Under the pieces are notes generated by a model, which did not search any database, was not told where the DNA came from, and saw nothing but the letters and a program-made list of their open reading frames with translations. 64,000 bases of DNA from Massilistercora timonensis (GTDB taxonomy: Bacteria; Bacillota; Clostridia; Lachnospirales; Lachnospiraceae). Numbering within the stretch: position 1 is the stretch's first letter; every line of letters starts with the position of its first letter. The DNA is taken from assembly GCF_900312975.1 (NCBI RefSeq), contig NZ_LT990039.1, positions 2,418,001 to 2,482,000 on the forward strand. Direction: 5' to 3'. This document shows, one piece after another, positions 22,944 to 32,232 of this stretch. Position numbers and translations under genes: made by a program.

Positions 22944-25649
22944 ATGAAGAGACAGATAATAAGGGGTTTATCTATTGTAATAACAGCGGCAATGCTCTTT
23001 TCCGTCATGTCTCCGGGCATGGTAAAGGCTGAGGAGGCAAAGGACGGAACCGGAGTGACACAGGAAGAAGTGATCTCTGAGACGGAAGGCACTAAGCCCA
23101 AGACAGAGCCGGGTGATTCCGATGTGGAAACCGGAACTGTAACGGAGCCTGAGACGGAGCCGGGGACTGAGCCTGAGACAGAGCCTGAGGCGGAAACAGA
23201 GCCTAAGACAGAGAGCGAGACGGAAATTGAGTCAGAGCCGGAAGCGGAAGTGGAAGACCAGGAGGAGATAGAACTGGATTCTGATTATATTGAGAGCCAT
23301 GATCTGGCAAACAGTTGGCGGTATTCCAATGGTCAGCTCATTCAGCAGCGGGCCAAGGCCAGAACACTGGCGCGCGGGATCCCGGCTACCTGGCCGAAAG
23401 TTGAAGGCGCGGCTGGATATGGTATTGATGTAAGTGTGCACCAGGGCGCTATTAACTGGAGTAAGGTGAAGGGCGACGGGGTTGATTTTGCCATTATAAG
23501 GTGCGGGTATGGTCAGGATATCGTGGCGCAGGATGATAAGCAGTGGGAGGCCAATGTAGCGGGCTGTGAGGCGAATGGGATTCCTTATGGTGTTTATCTC
23601 TACTCCTATGCGGACACAGTTGAAAAGGCAAAAAGTGAGGCGGAGCATGTTCTGCGTCTGGTAGAAGGCTGTGACCTTGATTATCCGATTTACTTTGACA
23701 TGGAAGATAAGGTGCAGGAGGGCCTCAGTAAAAAGCTGCTGGGAGATATCGCAGAGGCATTCTGCACAAAAATCGAGAAAGCAGGCTATAAGGTTGGCGT
23801 CTACGCAAGTACAAGCTGGTTTACGACCAAACTGACGGACAGCCGGTTTGATCAGTGGGATAAATGGGTTGCCCAGTGGAATGATACGGGCTGTACCTAT
23901 GATGGCGAATATGGTATGTGGCAGTGTTCTGATGCGGGGCAGATTGACGGGATTAATGGCCCGGTTGACCTGGATATTGATTTTGGAAAAGCTGGATTTT
24001 ATCAGGACGAGTCGGATCAGAACTGGTATTATTATAGGCATGGGAAGCGCCAGAGTGACCTTACAGATATTATCAAAGGAACAGTCAATGGCGAATATGC
24101 CTGGTGGTATGTCGTAAACGGAAAAGTTACCTTTACTGAGACAGTGGCCAAGAATAAGAATGGCTGGTGGCATGTGGTAGACGGCAAGGTGGACTTTAAT
24201 TCCAATACCGTGGCCAAGAACAGTAAGGGCTGGTGGGTGATCCGAGACGGCGAGGTGGACTTTGATTACAATGGCTTTGCCCAAAACCAGAACGGCTGGT
24301 GGTACTGCGAGGACGGCAAGGTTCAGTTTGGCGTCAGCGACGTGATCAAAGGAACTGTAAATGGAACATACGCCTGGTGGTATGTAGTGGACGGTGAAGT
24401 GCTCTTTACCGAGATGGTGGCTAAGAATAAGAACGGCTGGTGGCATATCCAGGATGGAAAGGTGAATTTTAATTCCAACACGGTGGCCAAGAACAGCAAG
24501 GGCTGGTGGGTGATCCGTGACGGTGAGGTGGACTTTGATTATAACGGTTTTGCCAAGAACCAGAACGGTTGGTGGTACTGTAAGGGAGGTAAAGTCCAGT
24601 TTGGCACCAGCAGTGTGATCAAAGGAACGGTCAATGGCCGGAGCGGCTGGTGGTATGTGGTTGACGGAGAAGTGCTTTTTACTGAGACGGTAGCCAAGAA
24701 TAGCAACGGCTGGTGGGTGATCCAGAATGGTAAAGTAAACTTCAGCTACAATGGTTTTGCCAAGAACAGCAACGGCTGGTGGTACTGCAAGGGCGGCGAG
24801 GTTCAGTTCGGCCGCAATGATGTGATCAAGGGAACGGTGAACGGGACAAAAGCCTGGTGGCATGTAGTTGACGGGGAAGTGACCTTTGACAATACGGTAG
24901 CCAAGAACAAGAACGGCTGGTGGCATATCCAGGATGGAAAGGTGAACTTTGATTCTAATACGGTAGCCAAGAATAAGAACGGCTGGTGGGTGATCCGGGG
25001 CGGCGAGGTTCAGTTTAGTTATAATGGTTTTGCGGAAAATAGCAACGGCTGGTGGTATTGTAAGGGCGGTAAAGTCCAGTTTGGCACTAACGATGTGATC
25101 AAGGGAACGGTGAATGGGACAAAAGCCTGGTGGCATGTAGTTGACGGGGAAGTTGTCTTCGACAATACGGTAGCCAAGAATAAGAATGGCTGGTGGCACA
25201 TCCAGGATGGTAAAGTAAACTTCAGTTCTAACACCGTGGCCAAGAACAGCAAGGGCTGGTGGGTGATCCGTGACGGCGAGGTAAACTTTAATTATAATGG
25301 ATTTGCCCAGAATCAGAACGGCTGGTGGTACTGCAAGGGCGGCAAAGTCCAGTTTAAAGTCAATGATGTGATCAAAGGGACAGTAAATGGAACAAAAGCC
25401 TGGTGGCATGTGGTTGGCGGCGAGGTTGTCTTTGACAATACGGTAGCCAAGAATAAAAACGGTTGGTGGGTGATCCAGGACGGTAAGGTGAACTTTGGTT
25501 ACAACGGCTTTGCCAAGAACAGAAACGGCTGGTGGTATTGCAAAGGCGGCGAGGTTCAGTTTGGCACAAATGGTGTGTTTAGCGGAACGGTTGACGGAGT
25601 TGACGGTCAGTGGCGCGTAGTCGACGGCAAAGTGACCGGGCAGGCATAG
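22944..25649 (+). CDS. Secreted GH25 lysozyme with NGWW wall-binding repeats
   Basis: A 901-residue exported muramidase that would cut the glycan strands of peptidoglycan. A signal peptide (1-31) is followed by a Glu/Thr/Pro-rich linker (to about 110), then the GH25 domain with D162 in DVSVHQ and the D252/E254 pair in FDMED, then from about residue 375 a long run of roughly 22-residue repeats (consensus AKNxNGWWxxxDGKVxFxYNG). The repeats resemble choline-binding modules in their paired tryptophans and Gly turns. I chose the ATG at 22944, with an AAAGGAG site before the signal peptide; in-frame ATGs at 22851 and 22926 are weaker. A terminator follows. Confidence 0.9.
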   Translation: MKRQIIRGLSIVITAAMLFSVMSPGMVKAEEAKDGTGVTQEEVISETEGTKPKTEPGDSDVETGTVTEPETEPGTEPETEPEAETEPKTESETEIESEPEAEVEDQEEIELDSDYIESHDLANSWRYSNGQLIQQRAKARTLARGIPATWPKVEGAAGYGIDVSVHQGAINWSKVKGDGVDFAIIRCGYGQDIVAQDDKQWEANVAGCEANGIPYGVYLYSYADTVEKAKSEAEHVLRLVEGCDLDYPIYFDMEDKVQEGLSKKLLGDIAEAFCTKIEKAGYKVGVYASTSWFTTKLTDSRFDQWDKWVAQWNDTGCTYDGEYGMWQCSDAGQIDGINGPVDLDIDFGKAGFYQDESDQNWYYYRHGKRQSDLTDIIKGTVNGEYAWWYVVNGKVTFTETVAKNKNGWWHVVDGKVDFNSNTVAKNSKGWWVIRDGEVDFDYNGFAQNQNGWWYCEDGKVQFGVSDVIKGTVNGTYAWWYVVDGEVLFTEMVAKNKNGWWHIQDGKVNFNSNTVAKNSKGWWVIRDGEVDFDYNGFAKNQNGWWYCKGGKVQFGTSSVIKGTVNGRSGWWYVVDGEVLFTETVAKNSNGWWVIQNGKVNFSYNGFAKNSNGWWYCKGGEVQFGRNDVIKGTVNGTKAWWHVVDGEVTFDNTVAKNKNGWWHIQDGKVNFDSNTVAKNKNGWWVIRGGEVQFSYNGFAENSNGWWYCKGGKVQFGTNDVIKGTVNGTKAWWHVVDGEVVFDNTVAKNKNGWWHIQDGKVNFSSNTVAKNSKGWWVIRDGEVNFNYNGFAQNQNGWWYCKGGKVQFKVNDVIKGTVNGTKAWWHVVGGEVVFDNTVAKNKNGWWVIQDGKVNFGYNGFAKNRNGWWYCKGGEVQFGTNGVFSGTVDGVDGQWRVVDGKVTGQA
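24072..25370 (+). repeat. Higher-order 273-base repeats in the GH25 gene
   Basis: The marker ATCAARGGAAC (start of IKGTVNG) recurs at 24072, 24345, 24618, 24825, 25098 and 25371. The steps are 273, 273, 207, 273 and 273 bases. Each 273-base unit holds four short repeats (91 residues); the 207-base unit lacks exactly 66 bases, one 22-residue module. Copies are nearly identical at DNA level, indicating recent duplication and unequal recombination. Confidence 0.85.
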
Positions 25650-25671
25650 AAGATTAACAAAATAAAAGGGA

Positions 25672-25702
25672 AGTTGTCGCAGCATGGCTGCGGCAACTTT
25701 TT
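25672..25702 (+). terminator. Rho-independent terminator after the GH25 gene
   Basis: AGTTGTCGCAGC (25672-25683), loop ATG, GCTGCGGCAACT (25687-25698) and a T-run. One wobble pair in a 12-base stem. Confidence 0.88.
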
Positions 25703-25740
25703 ATGTGGGGCAAAAACCATTCGGAAAAGTGCAAAAGGTC

Positions 25741-25769
25741 TGGATAATACAGATAAAATGCGGTATAAT
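25741..25769 (+). promoter_or_regulatory. Promoter of the polyol-phosphate polymerase operon
   Basis: TGGATA (25741-25746) and a perfect TATAAT (25764-25769) with 17-base spacing, 40 bases before the start at 25809. Confidence 0.55.
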
Positions 25770-25808
25770 AAAATGATTTGTAATTTGTAAAAAGCAGGTG
25801 AAGTGATT

Positions 25809-26951
25809 GTGAAGTTTTTGATCAAAATCGGGCAGACTGTTCTGCAGCTGATCTATCAGGTGTTGAAAGTTTTCCCTGTACAGAATAAAATCACCATGAT
25901 CTCCAGACAAAGCAATGATCCGTCCATTGATTTCCTTTTGCTCAGAGACGAGATCAGGCGGGAAGCGCCTTCTGTGAAGGTGGTGTTTCTCTGTAAGACG
26001 CTGGACGGCGGCGTAAATTCCACTTTGTTAAGGAAGGTGGGATACGGATTTCATATGTTCCGTCAGATGTACCATCTGGCCACATCCAAAGTCATCATCC
26101 TGGACACCTACTGTATTGTAGTAAGTCTGTTAAAGCACAGAAAAAACCTTCAGGTAATACAGATGTGGCACTCCATGGGGACCATGAAGTTATTTGGTTA
26201 TACCGCTGTAGACAGTGGGGAGGGAAGCAGCCGGAGACTGGCGGAAAATATGCATATGCATGAGAATTATACCTATTTCATCGCGGCCTCTCCGAACTAT
26301 CAGGAGCATCTGGCAAGAGGATTTCGCTGCGATACGGGCAAGGCATTTATCTCTCCGCTGCCCAGATATGATCTGCTGCGGAGCGAAACATACAAAAAAA
26401 GAAAACGGGATGAGATCTATCGGAGATATCCGGAACTGCGGGACAAAAAGCTGATCTTGTATTGTCCCACATTCCGCAAAGATGAGTCACAGATGCAGAC
26501 AGCGGTAGAAGGCTTGATCCGCTGTCTCCCGGAAGGTTATAATCTTGTGGCGAAGCTGCATCCACTGTCATCGGTGGATCTTCAGGGGGAGCATGTTTAT
26601 ACGGCAGATGATTTCTCTACATTTGACATGCTGTTTGCGGCAGACTATGTGATCAGCGATTTCTCCTGTGTGATCTATGAAGCGGGGCTTCTGGGCCTGC
26701 CCTTGTTTTTCTATACTTTTGACATGGAAAGCTATGGGCATAACAGGGGGCTTGCCATTGATTATGCGGCGGAAATGCCAGGGATCATCTCGGGGGATCC
26801 CGGTGAGATCATGGCGGCGATCCGGCAGGAGAAATTCTGTATTGAGGATGTCGTGAAATTTACCAACCGATATGTGGAAGAGACAGACGGCGCGACGAAG
26901 AAGATCGCGGGGTTTGCGCTTTCTGTGGGGAGGATAGAGCGTGAGAGATAG
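25809..26951 (+). CDS. CDP-glycerol glycerophosphotransferase family protein (TagB/SpsB-like)
   Basis: A 380-residue membrane-associated transferase that adds polyol phosphate from a CDP donor to a wall polymer. The family pattern is clear: IQMWHSMGTMK, a middle PLPRYD, YCPTFRKD, KLHPLSS and, near the end, FAADYVISDFSCVIYEAG, which holds the conserved Ser/Asp. At this length it could be a primase (TagB-like), adding one unit, rather than a long-chain polymerase. The GTG at 25809 has an AGGTG site eight bases upstream; GTG 25803 is only two bases from it. Its end overlaps the next gene by 11 bases. Confidence 0.82.
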   Translation: MKFLIKIGQTVLQLIYQVLKVFPVQNKITMISRQSNDPSIDFLLLRDEIRREAPSVKVVFLCKTLDGGVNSTLLRKVGYGFHMFRQMYHLATSKVIILDTYCIVVSLLKHRKNLQVIQMWHSMGTMKLFGYTAVDSGEGSSRRLAENMHMHENYTYFIAASPNYQEHLARGFRCDTGKAFISPLPRYDLLRSETYKKRKRDEIYRRYPELRDKKLILYCPTFRKDESQMQTAVEGLIRCLPEGYNLVAKLHPLSSVDLQGEHVYTADDFSTFDMLFAADYVISDFSCVIYEAGLLGLPLFFYTFDMESYGHNRGLAIDYAAEMPGIISGDPGEIMAAIRQEKFCIEDVVKFTNRYVEETDGATKKIAGFALSVGRIERER

Positions 26952-28611
26952 AATTGTGATCACAGATATATACTGGCATAACATATATCTGAATCTTACG
27001 ATACAGGGAGCCGACCTGGATCAATATGAGTACTATATCACGGATCTGAAGGGCAGCATCTATCCGCTGGAAGTGGCGGAGGGGAAATGTGTGATCAATA
27101 TGGTGAATTTCCCGGAGACAAAACTTCTGAAGAACGGGAAGTGGTTTTTCCTGGCGAAAAGGGACGGTTGTTATCATCTGATCCATATTTCCTCTGCCTG
27201 TGGGTATAAACTGGAGGATCTGGATAAGATCTATCGGTACGGGAAGGAAAAATACGCGTACATTCTGAGTTTTTCCGTGAGGGACAGCCATGATGTGCCT
27301 GTGCAGGAAGAACTTCCTATCGCGGATCTGGAGGAAGAGGCGGCCGGTGGATATCAGGAGAGTATGATCTGCTGTATCCATACGTCTTATATGATGCTGA
27401 ACCGGAGAAATGACAGGCGCAATATCCTGATTGAGTCAAAAAATATCCGGCAGTTCTGCAAAAAGGCAATATTTATCGTCCTGAAGCGGATGATCGATCT
27501 TGCTTATCATATACTGGCGGTATTCCGCAGGAAGGACGGGAAGCACATTCTTCTGATGTCCGAGACCAGAACGCCCATTGGCGGCAATCTTCTGGCGCTG
27601 GATCAAAGGCTGAAGGAACGTGGGCTGGACCAGACATATAAGATCAGTTATTCCTTTTCCAGAACACTGCAGCAGAGCAAATGGAAGACCTTCCTGACCT
27701 GGAGCAGGCTCTTGTGGCTTGTAGCCAAACAAGATGTGATCTTCGTGGATGATTATGTGCCCATCTTCAAGACGATCCACCTGACAGGGGATACCAGGCT
27801 GGTACAGTTATGGCATGCCGGAGTAGGATTCAAGTCTGTTGGGTATTCCCGGTTTGGCCGGGCAGGATCCCCGCATCCCACCGATTCCTGCCACCGGAAG
27901 TATGACTATGCCGTGGTTGGCGGACGAGGGCTTGTAGATGTTTATGAAGAAGTGTTTGGGATTCCAAAGGAGCACATCCTTCCTTATGGCCTTGCCAGGC
28001 TGGACGGATATCTGGATGAGGAGAAGATCCGCAACTACCGGGACAGCTTCTATCAGAAGTATCCGGAGCTGCAGGGGAAGAAGCTGATCCTGTTCGCCCC
28101 CACTTACCGGGGGAAGACTCAGGATGAAGCCTTCTATCCCGAGGATTGGATCCCCCAGGAGGATGTGGCAGAACTTTGTGGAAATGAATATGTTTTCGCT
28201 TATAAGATGCATCCCTTTATCAAAGAAAAAGTGGCTATTGAGGAGAAGTACAGGTCCTGTATCTATGATTTCTCAGAAGAAGGGGATATTAACGACCTGT
28301 TTTATGTGACAGAGATCCTGATCACGGATTTCTCTTCAAATATCTATGAATTTTCCCTGCAGAGGAAGCCCATCATCTTCTATGCGCCGGATAAGGATTA
28401 TTATCAGCTGACCCGAGGTGTACACCGGACACTTGACGGGGCTCCCGGGACAGTGTGCGTGACCTTTGAGGAAGTGGCGTCTGCAATAAAGCAAAAGAAA
28501 TTTGAAGTAGGAAAACTGGATAAGTTTATCAGTGAATCTTTTGATACACAGAATGAATATGCCAGCGATCTGCTGATCGATCGCCTTATCCTTGGACATA
28601 AGGAGGGTTAG
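26941..28611 (+). CDS. CDP-glycerol glycerophosphotransferase family protein
   Basis: A 556-residue relative of TagB/TagF. The catalytic half (from about residue 190) shows LVQLWHAGVGFKS, LPYGLARLDGY, LFAPTYRGKTQ, AYKMHPFIK and TEILITDFSSNIYEFSL. The first 150 residues form a beta-rich domain without a family I can name, perhaps for membrane or acceptor binding. The GTG start has a GGAGG site seven bases upstream and lies within the end of the previous gene. The length suggests a TagF/TarL-like polymerase, but the polyol (glycerol or ribitol) cannot be told from sequence alone. Confidence 0.85.
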   Translation: MRDRIVITDIYWHNIYLNLTIQGADLDQYEYYITDLKGSIYPLEVAEGKCVINMVNFPETKLLKNGKWFFLAKRDGCYHLIHISSACGYKLEDLDKIYRYGKEKYAYILSFSVRDSHDVPVQEELPIADLEEEAAGGYQESMICCIHTSYMMLNRRNDRRNILIESKNIRQFCKKAIFIVLKRMIDLAYHILAVFRRKDGKHILLMSETRTPIGGNLLALDQRLKERGLDQTYKISYSFSRTLQQSKWKTFLTWSRLLWLVAKQDVIFVDDYVPIFKTIHLTGDTRLVQLWHAGVGFKSVGYSRFGRAGSPHPTDSCHRKYDYAVVGGRGLVDVYEEVFGIPKEHILPYGLARLDGYLDEEKIRNYRDSFYQKYPELQGKKLILFAPTYRGKTQDEAFYPEDWIPQEDVAELCGNEYVFAYKMHPFIKEKVAIEEKYRSCIYDFSEEGDINDLFYVTEILITDFSSNIYEFSLQRKPIIFYAPDKDYYQLTRGVHRTLDGAPGTVCVTFEEVASAIKQKKFEVGKLDKFISESFDTQNEYASDLLIDRLILGHKEG

Positions 28612-28612
28612 A

Positions 28613-31477
28613 ATGGAAGGAAGAGTGTGTGTGAATCGCTTTGTGATCATTGCTGTATATCGAGAAAGAGCAGACAGACTGAATCAGACTGTCGCCAATT
28701 GTCTGGATCAAATGGAAGAAAGAGACCGGCTGATCATTTTATGCAAGGATGAACCAGATATAACAAAAGCGCTTGCGAAAAAATGGAAGAAAAAGAAAAA
28801 TATTTCGATACAGGTTACAGATACCGTGCAGGATGGTTATAATGCGATTCTTTCAGAAATCGACTCGGAATATGTAATGATTGTCCATGAGGGAGATCAT
28901 CTGAGCCCGGGGTACTTGTCCGCCGCAGACGGAGTCATGACCGGTCGGATCGCGCAGAAAGCGCCAGAGACTGGGGGGATAGGCACTCGAAAGCAGGATG
29001 ATGATCAGGATGAAGAGGAAGAAGAAAATCTGGCGGGGACTGTGAAGGCGTGTATAGAAGATCCAAAGAAGGTGGGAATCCTTTTCGCGGATAATTATTG
29101 GGATGCCTCATTTTTGTCGCTGGAGACGGAGCAGTTTATTCTGAGCAGTCATACAGTACAGGGAATTTATACTGTAGATATCAGAGAGAACAACTGGGCG
29201 CTTCAGACCGGGCTGAATGGAGCGGTGGTGCGCGCGGAGATTCTGAAGAAATATCGTTTTAATAGTAAGATTGCGTTTGAATATGAGACCGATGTAGTGA
29301 TGCGCTTATTGTTGGAGGAAAAGCGGTATCTGGTTTGCGACCAGATAAAATACTATTATTTTGAGGCGAAAGAAAGACGGGAGTTGTATCACCTTCCCGC
29401 ACATTTTCGGGCATGGTATTTTGACTCGGTTGAAACCTACCTTCTTCCCCTGACGGATCTTACCATAGATAAAACAGCGGAACCGTTCTTGCAAAATTAT
29501 ATTGTATACTATGTACTTTGCCGGTTTCTGTGTAATCAGGATAATAAGAATAAGGCCCAGATCGCCCCAGAAGAATTTGATGATTATCTGGTACTTCTTC
29601 AGAAAGTGTTGGAGAAGGTAAATGATTACTATCTGCTGAATCAAGAGAAGATCCCATATCTGTCCAAAAATCCGGAGATTTTATGTATGTTCCTGCGGAT
29701 CAAATATGGGATTGACCAAGTGCGGTATGATTACCGTCTGGCAAAAGATCCGGTTACCGGCCAGCAGGATTTATACATGTATTATAAAGATTATCTGCTT
29801 GCAACTATGAATGAACGCCGGTTTGGCATCAACACGATGAATTATATCCAGGGAAAGGTATGGATCGACGGTTCCCTGATCCGGTATTTTGAACAGGGAG
29901 GCGTTCGGTTTTATGCGGAGTTTAACGGGAAGACGATTCCCATTGAGGATACGGAGAGTTATTCGCTGACAAAGTTTTTCGGGATCCCGGCATACCGCAG
30001 GATCACCTATCATCTGGAACTGCCGTTGGATAAGAAGAAGAGGCTGCAGAGGGTCCGTTTTTATGCCAGGTATCAGGATACGAAGATCCCGATGAAGATC
30101 GCTTTCACCAATCACTGGGCAAAGCTGACCAAATCCCCCAGACATTCCTACTGGAGGTTTAATCGGTATCTCTGCCATCATGTGGATGATTCCATTGTGT
30201 TCAAGAAGGCGACAAAATTCAATGTGCTGAGACGGGAGATCCAGTTCCAGTTGGATATGGTGAGGGAGAATACGGCGGAGAGCAGGGAGGCGCTTCGGAT
30301 GCGCTGGCTCTACTGGATCACCCGGCCATACTTTAAGAAGAAGAAAATCTGGTTGCTGCTGGATAAACTGTACAAGGGCGGGGACAGCAGCGAGTATCTC
30401 TACCGGTACAGCGCCGGGAAGGACGATGGGATTACCAAATATTATCTGATCAACCGGAATACGTCAGATTATAAGGCGCTGAAACGAGACGGATATAAAC
30501 CGCTGGTAAATGGTTCCCTGCTGCACAAGCTGGTGTTTGTGAACGCGGATCTGATCCTGATCACCAATTCCCACTTATTCCCGTTTAACGGGTATACCAA
30601 GGAACAGTCCAGATTCATCCGGGGATTGTGTAATTTTACGTCCATGTGTCTGCAGCACGGGTTGTCCGTACAGAAGTGCGCGATCGCCCAGAGAAGGATC
30701 ATCGACAATACGACCGGATATTTCCTGGCGTCCAAATACGAATACGAGAACCTGAGCAGGCACGCCTATGGGTACCAGGGATTCGACATGCTGAAGATCA
30801 CCGGGATCGCCCGATATGACGGGCTAGTCAGCCATGACCGGAAACAGATCCTGCTGTCTCCCACCTGGCGGATGTATAACGCGCTTCCTGTTACGACCAG
30901 CGAGGGGGAGCAGCGGGCATATAACCCGGACTTCAAGGATACTACCTATTACAAGATCTACAATAACCTGATCAACCACAGGCGGTTGATCGCCTGCGCG
31001 AAGGAGCAGGGATACAAGATCAAGTTCCTGCTGCATCCGATCCTGAGCGCCCAATTGAAGGATTTTACGCCGAATCCGGAACTGGAAGTGATCCCGTCAG
31101 TAGGGGATCTCAGCTATGAGAAGATCCTGACCGAGTCAAGTCTTATGGTCACGGACTATTCTGGTGTGCAGTTCGATTTTGCCTATATGAGGAAGCCGGT
31201 TGTATATTTCCATCCGGAAGAGCTCCCGGCACATTATGAGGACGGCTGTTTCTTCTATGACACCATGGGATTCGGAGAGATCTGTACCAGGACAGAGGAA
31301 CTGGTGGATCTTTTGTGTGATTATATGCGCGGCGGATGCAAGATGAAGGAAAAGTATGTGGCGCGGGCAGATGATTTCTTCGCCTATAAGGACCATAATA
31401 ACTGTGAGCGTATTTATCAGGAGATCCTGAAGGCACAGGCCTGCATTGATCAGGATAAACTGCGGGAAAAGAACTAA
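28613..31477 (+). CDS. Two-domain glycosyltransferase / polyol-phosphate transferase
   Basis: A 954-residue protein. The N-terminal 350 residues resemble a GT2-type glycosyltransferase (FVIIAVYRER, then SEIDSEYVMIVHEGDHLSPGY as the likely donor/metal region), interrupted by an acidic loop near residue 135. The C-terminal half is a CDP-glycerol glycerophosphotransferase domain: MCLQHGLSVQK, KITGIARYDGL, LLSPTWRMYN, KFLLHPI and SLMVTDYSGVQFDFAY. It could both glycosylate and extend the polymer, giving a sugar-polyol-phosphate repeat. The ATG at 28613 has a GGAGG site; the frame continues to a TTG at 28592 inside the previous gene. Confidence 0.8.
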   Translation: MEGRVCVNRFVIIAVYRERADRLNQTVANCLDQMEERDRLIILCKDEPDITKALAKKWKKKKNISIQVTDTVQDGYNAILSEIDSEYVMIVHEGDHLSPGYLSAADGVMTGRIAQKAPETGGIGTRKQDDDQDEEEEENLAGTVKACIEDPKKVGILFADNYWDASFLSLETEQFILSSHTVQGIYTVDIRENNWALQTGLNGAVVRAEILKKYRFNSKIAFEYETDVVMRLLLEEKRYLVCDQIKYYYFEAKERRELYHLPAHFRAWYFDSVETYLLPLTDLTIDKTAEPFLQNYIVYYVLCRFLCNQDNKNKAQIAPEEFDDYLVLLQKVLEKVNDYYLLNQEKIPYLSKNPEILCMFLRIKYGIDQVRYDYRLAKDPVTGQQDLYMYYKDYLLATMNERRFGINTMNYIQGKVWIDGSLIRYFEQGGVRFYAEFNGKTIPIEDTESYSLTKFFGIPAYRRITYHLELPLDKKKRLQRVRFYARYQDTKIPMKIAFTNHWAKLTKSPRHSYWRFNRYLCHHVDDSIVFKKATKFNVLRREIQFQLDMVRENTAESREALRMRWLYWITRPYFKKKKIWLLLDKLYKGGDSSEYLYRYSAGKDDGITKYYLINRNTSDYKALKRDGYKPLVNGSLLHKLVFVNADLILITNSHLFPFNGYTKEQSRFIRGLCNFTSMCLQHGLSVQKCAIAQRRIIDNTTGYFLASKYEYENLSRHAYGYQGFDMLKITGIARYDGLVSHDRKQILLSPTWRMYNALPVTTSEGEQRAYNPDFKDTTYYKIYNNLINHRRLIACAKEQGYKIKFLLHPILSAQLKDFTPNPELEVIPSVGDLSYEKILTESSLMVTDYSGVQFDFAYMRKPVVYFHPEELPAHYEDGCFFYDTMGFGEICTRTEELVDLLCDYMRGGCKMKEKYVARADDFFAYKDHNNCERIYQEILKAQACIDQDKLREKN

Positions 31478-31496
31478 CAGGAAGGAGCGGATGGTT

Positions 31497-32222
31497 ATGA
31501 ATATCGCGATTATTTTCGCCGGAGGAAGCGGAAAGAGGATGGGCGCCGGAATGCCCAAGCAGTTTCTGGAGATTAACGGGAAACCGATCATTATCCATAC
31601 TCTGGATAATTTCCAGAACAGTGCATTGATCGACAAGATCTATATTTCCTGTAAGAAGGAATATATCGAAAGGCTGAAGCAGATGCTGGATTATTACCGG
31701 ATCACGAAGGCGGCAGGCGTGGTGGAAGGCGGTGAGACCGGCCAGGACTCGATCTATCACGGCCTGAAGTGCGCTTTGAGTGAGAATCCGGAAGACTCCA
31801 TCGTACTGATTCATGACGGGGTGCGCCCGCTGATCAGCGAGGAGGTTATTGCGGAAAATATTGAGAGTGTGAAGACATACGGGAGCGCCATAACCTGTAC
31901 GCCATTCTATGAGACGCCGGTGATCAGCGTCTCCGGCCAGGTGGTGGAGGATATGCCGGTAAGGAAATACATGTATACCGCGCAGGCGCCTCAGAGCTTC
32001 CGGCTGGGCGAGATCGTCAGGGCGCATGAAGAAGTGAGAAAAGTCAATCCGGGGTACCAGGATATCGCGGATTCCTGTTATCTCTACAGAAGCCTTGGAA
32101 AGGAAGTGCACATCATCGAAGGAAACCGGGGAAATATCAAGGTTACGACGCCGGAAGATTTTTACCTTCTGAGAGCGCTTCTTCAGTATCGGGAAAATGA
32201 ACAGATTTTAGGATTAAGATAG
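31497..32222 (+). CDS. IspD/TarI family cytidylyltransferase
   Basis: A 241-residue nucleotidyltransferase that makes a CDP-activated sugar alcohol. The IspD/TarI signature is present: IIFAGGSGKRMG, MPKQFLEINGKPIIIHTL, VEGGETGQDSI, LIHDGVRPLI and GNRGNIKVTTPEDFYLL. Next to several polyol-phosphate transferases it is more likely TarI-like (ribitol-5-phosphate cytidylyltransferase) than the isoprenoid enzyme IspD, but no TarJ-type reductase is adjacent; an SDR gene follows instead. The ATG at 31497 lies nine bases after an AGGAG site, better than the ATG at 31491. Confidence 0.8.
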   Translation: MNIAIIFAGGSGKRMGAGMPKQFLEINGKPIIIHTLDNFQNSALIDKIYISCKKEYIERLKQMLDYYRITKAAGVVEGGETGQDSIYHGLKCALSENPEDSIVLIHDGVRPLISEEVIAENIESVKTYGSAITCTPFYETPVISVSGQVVEDMPVRKYMYTAQAPQSFRLGEIVRAHEEVRKVNPGYQDIADSCYLYRSLGKEVHIIEGNRGNIKVTTPEDFYLLRALLQYRENEQILGLR

Positions 32223-32232
32223 GAGAGGAAAG

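Noticed and set aside
24072..25370. CRISPR-like array
   Set aside because: The repeats are coding, in frame, without unique spacers, and 66-273 bases long.
23232..25685. Long antisense open frames opposite the repeat genes (also 38493-40313 and 43646-45004)
   Set aside because: They arise because the repeated codons of the NGWW modules lack stops on the other strand; their translations are low-complexity proline/valine/histidine repeats.
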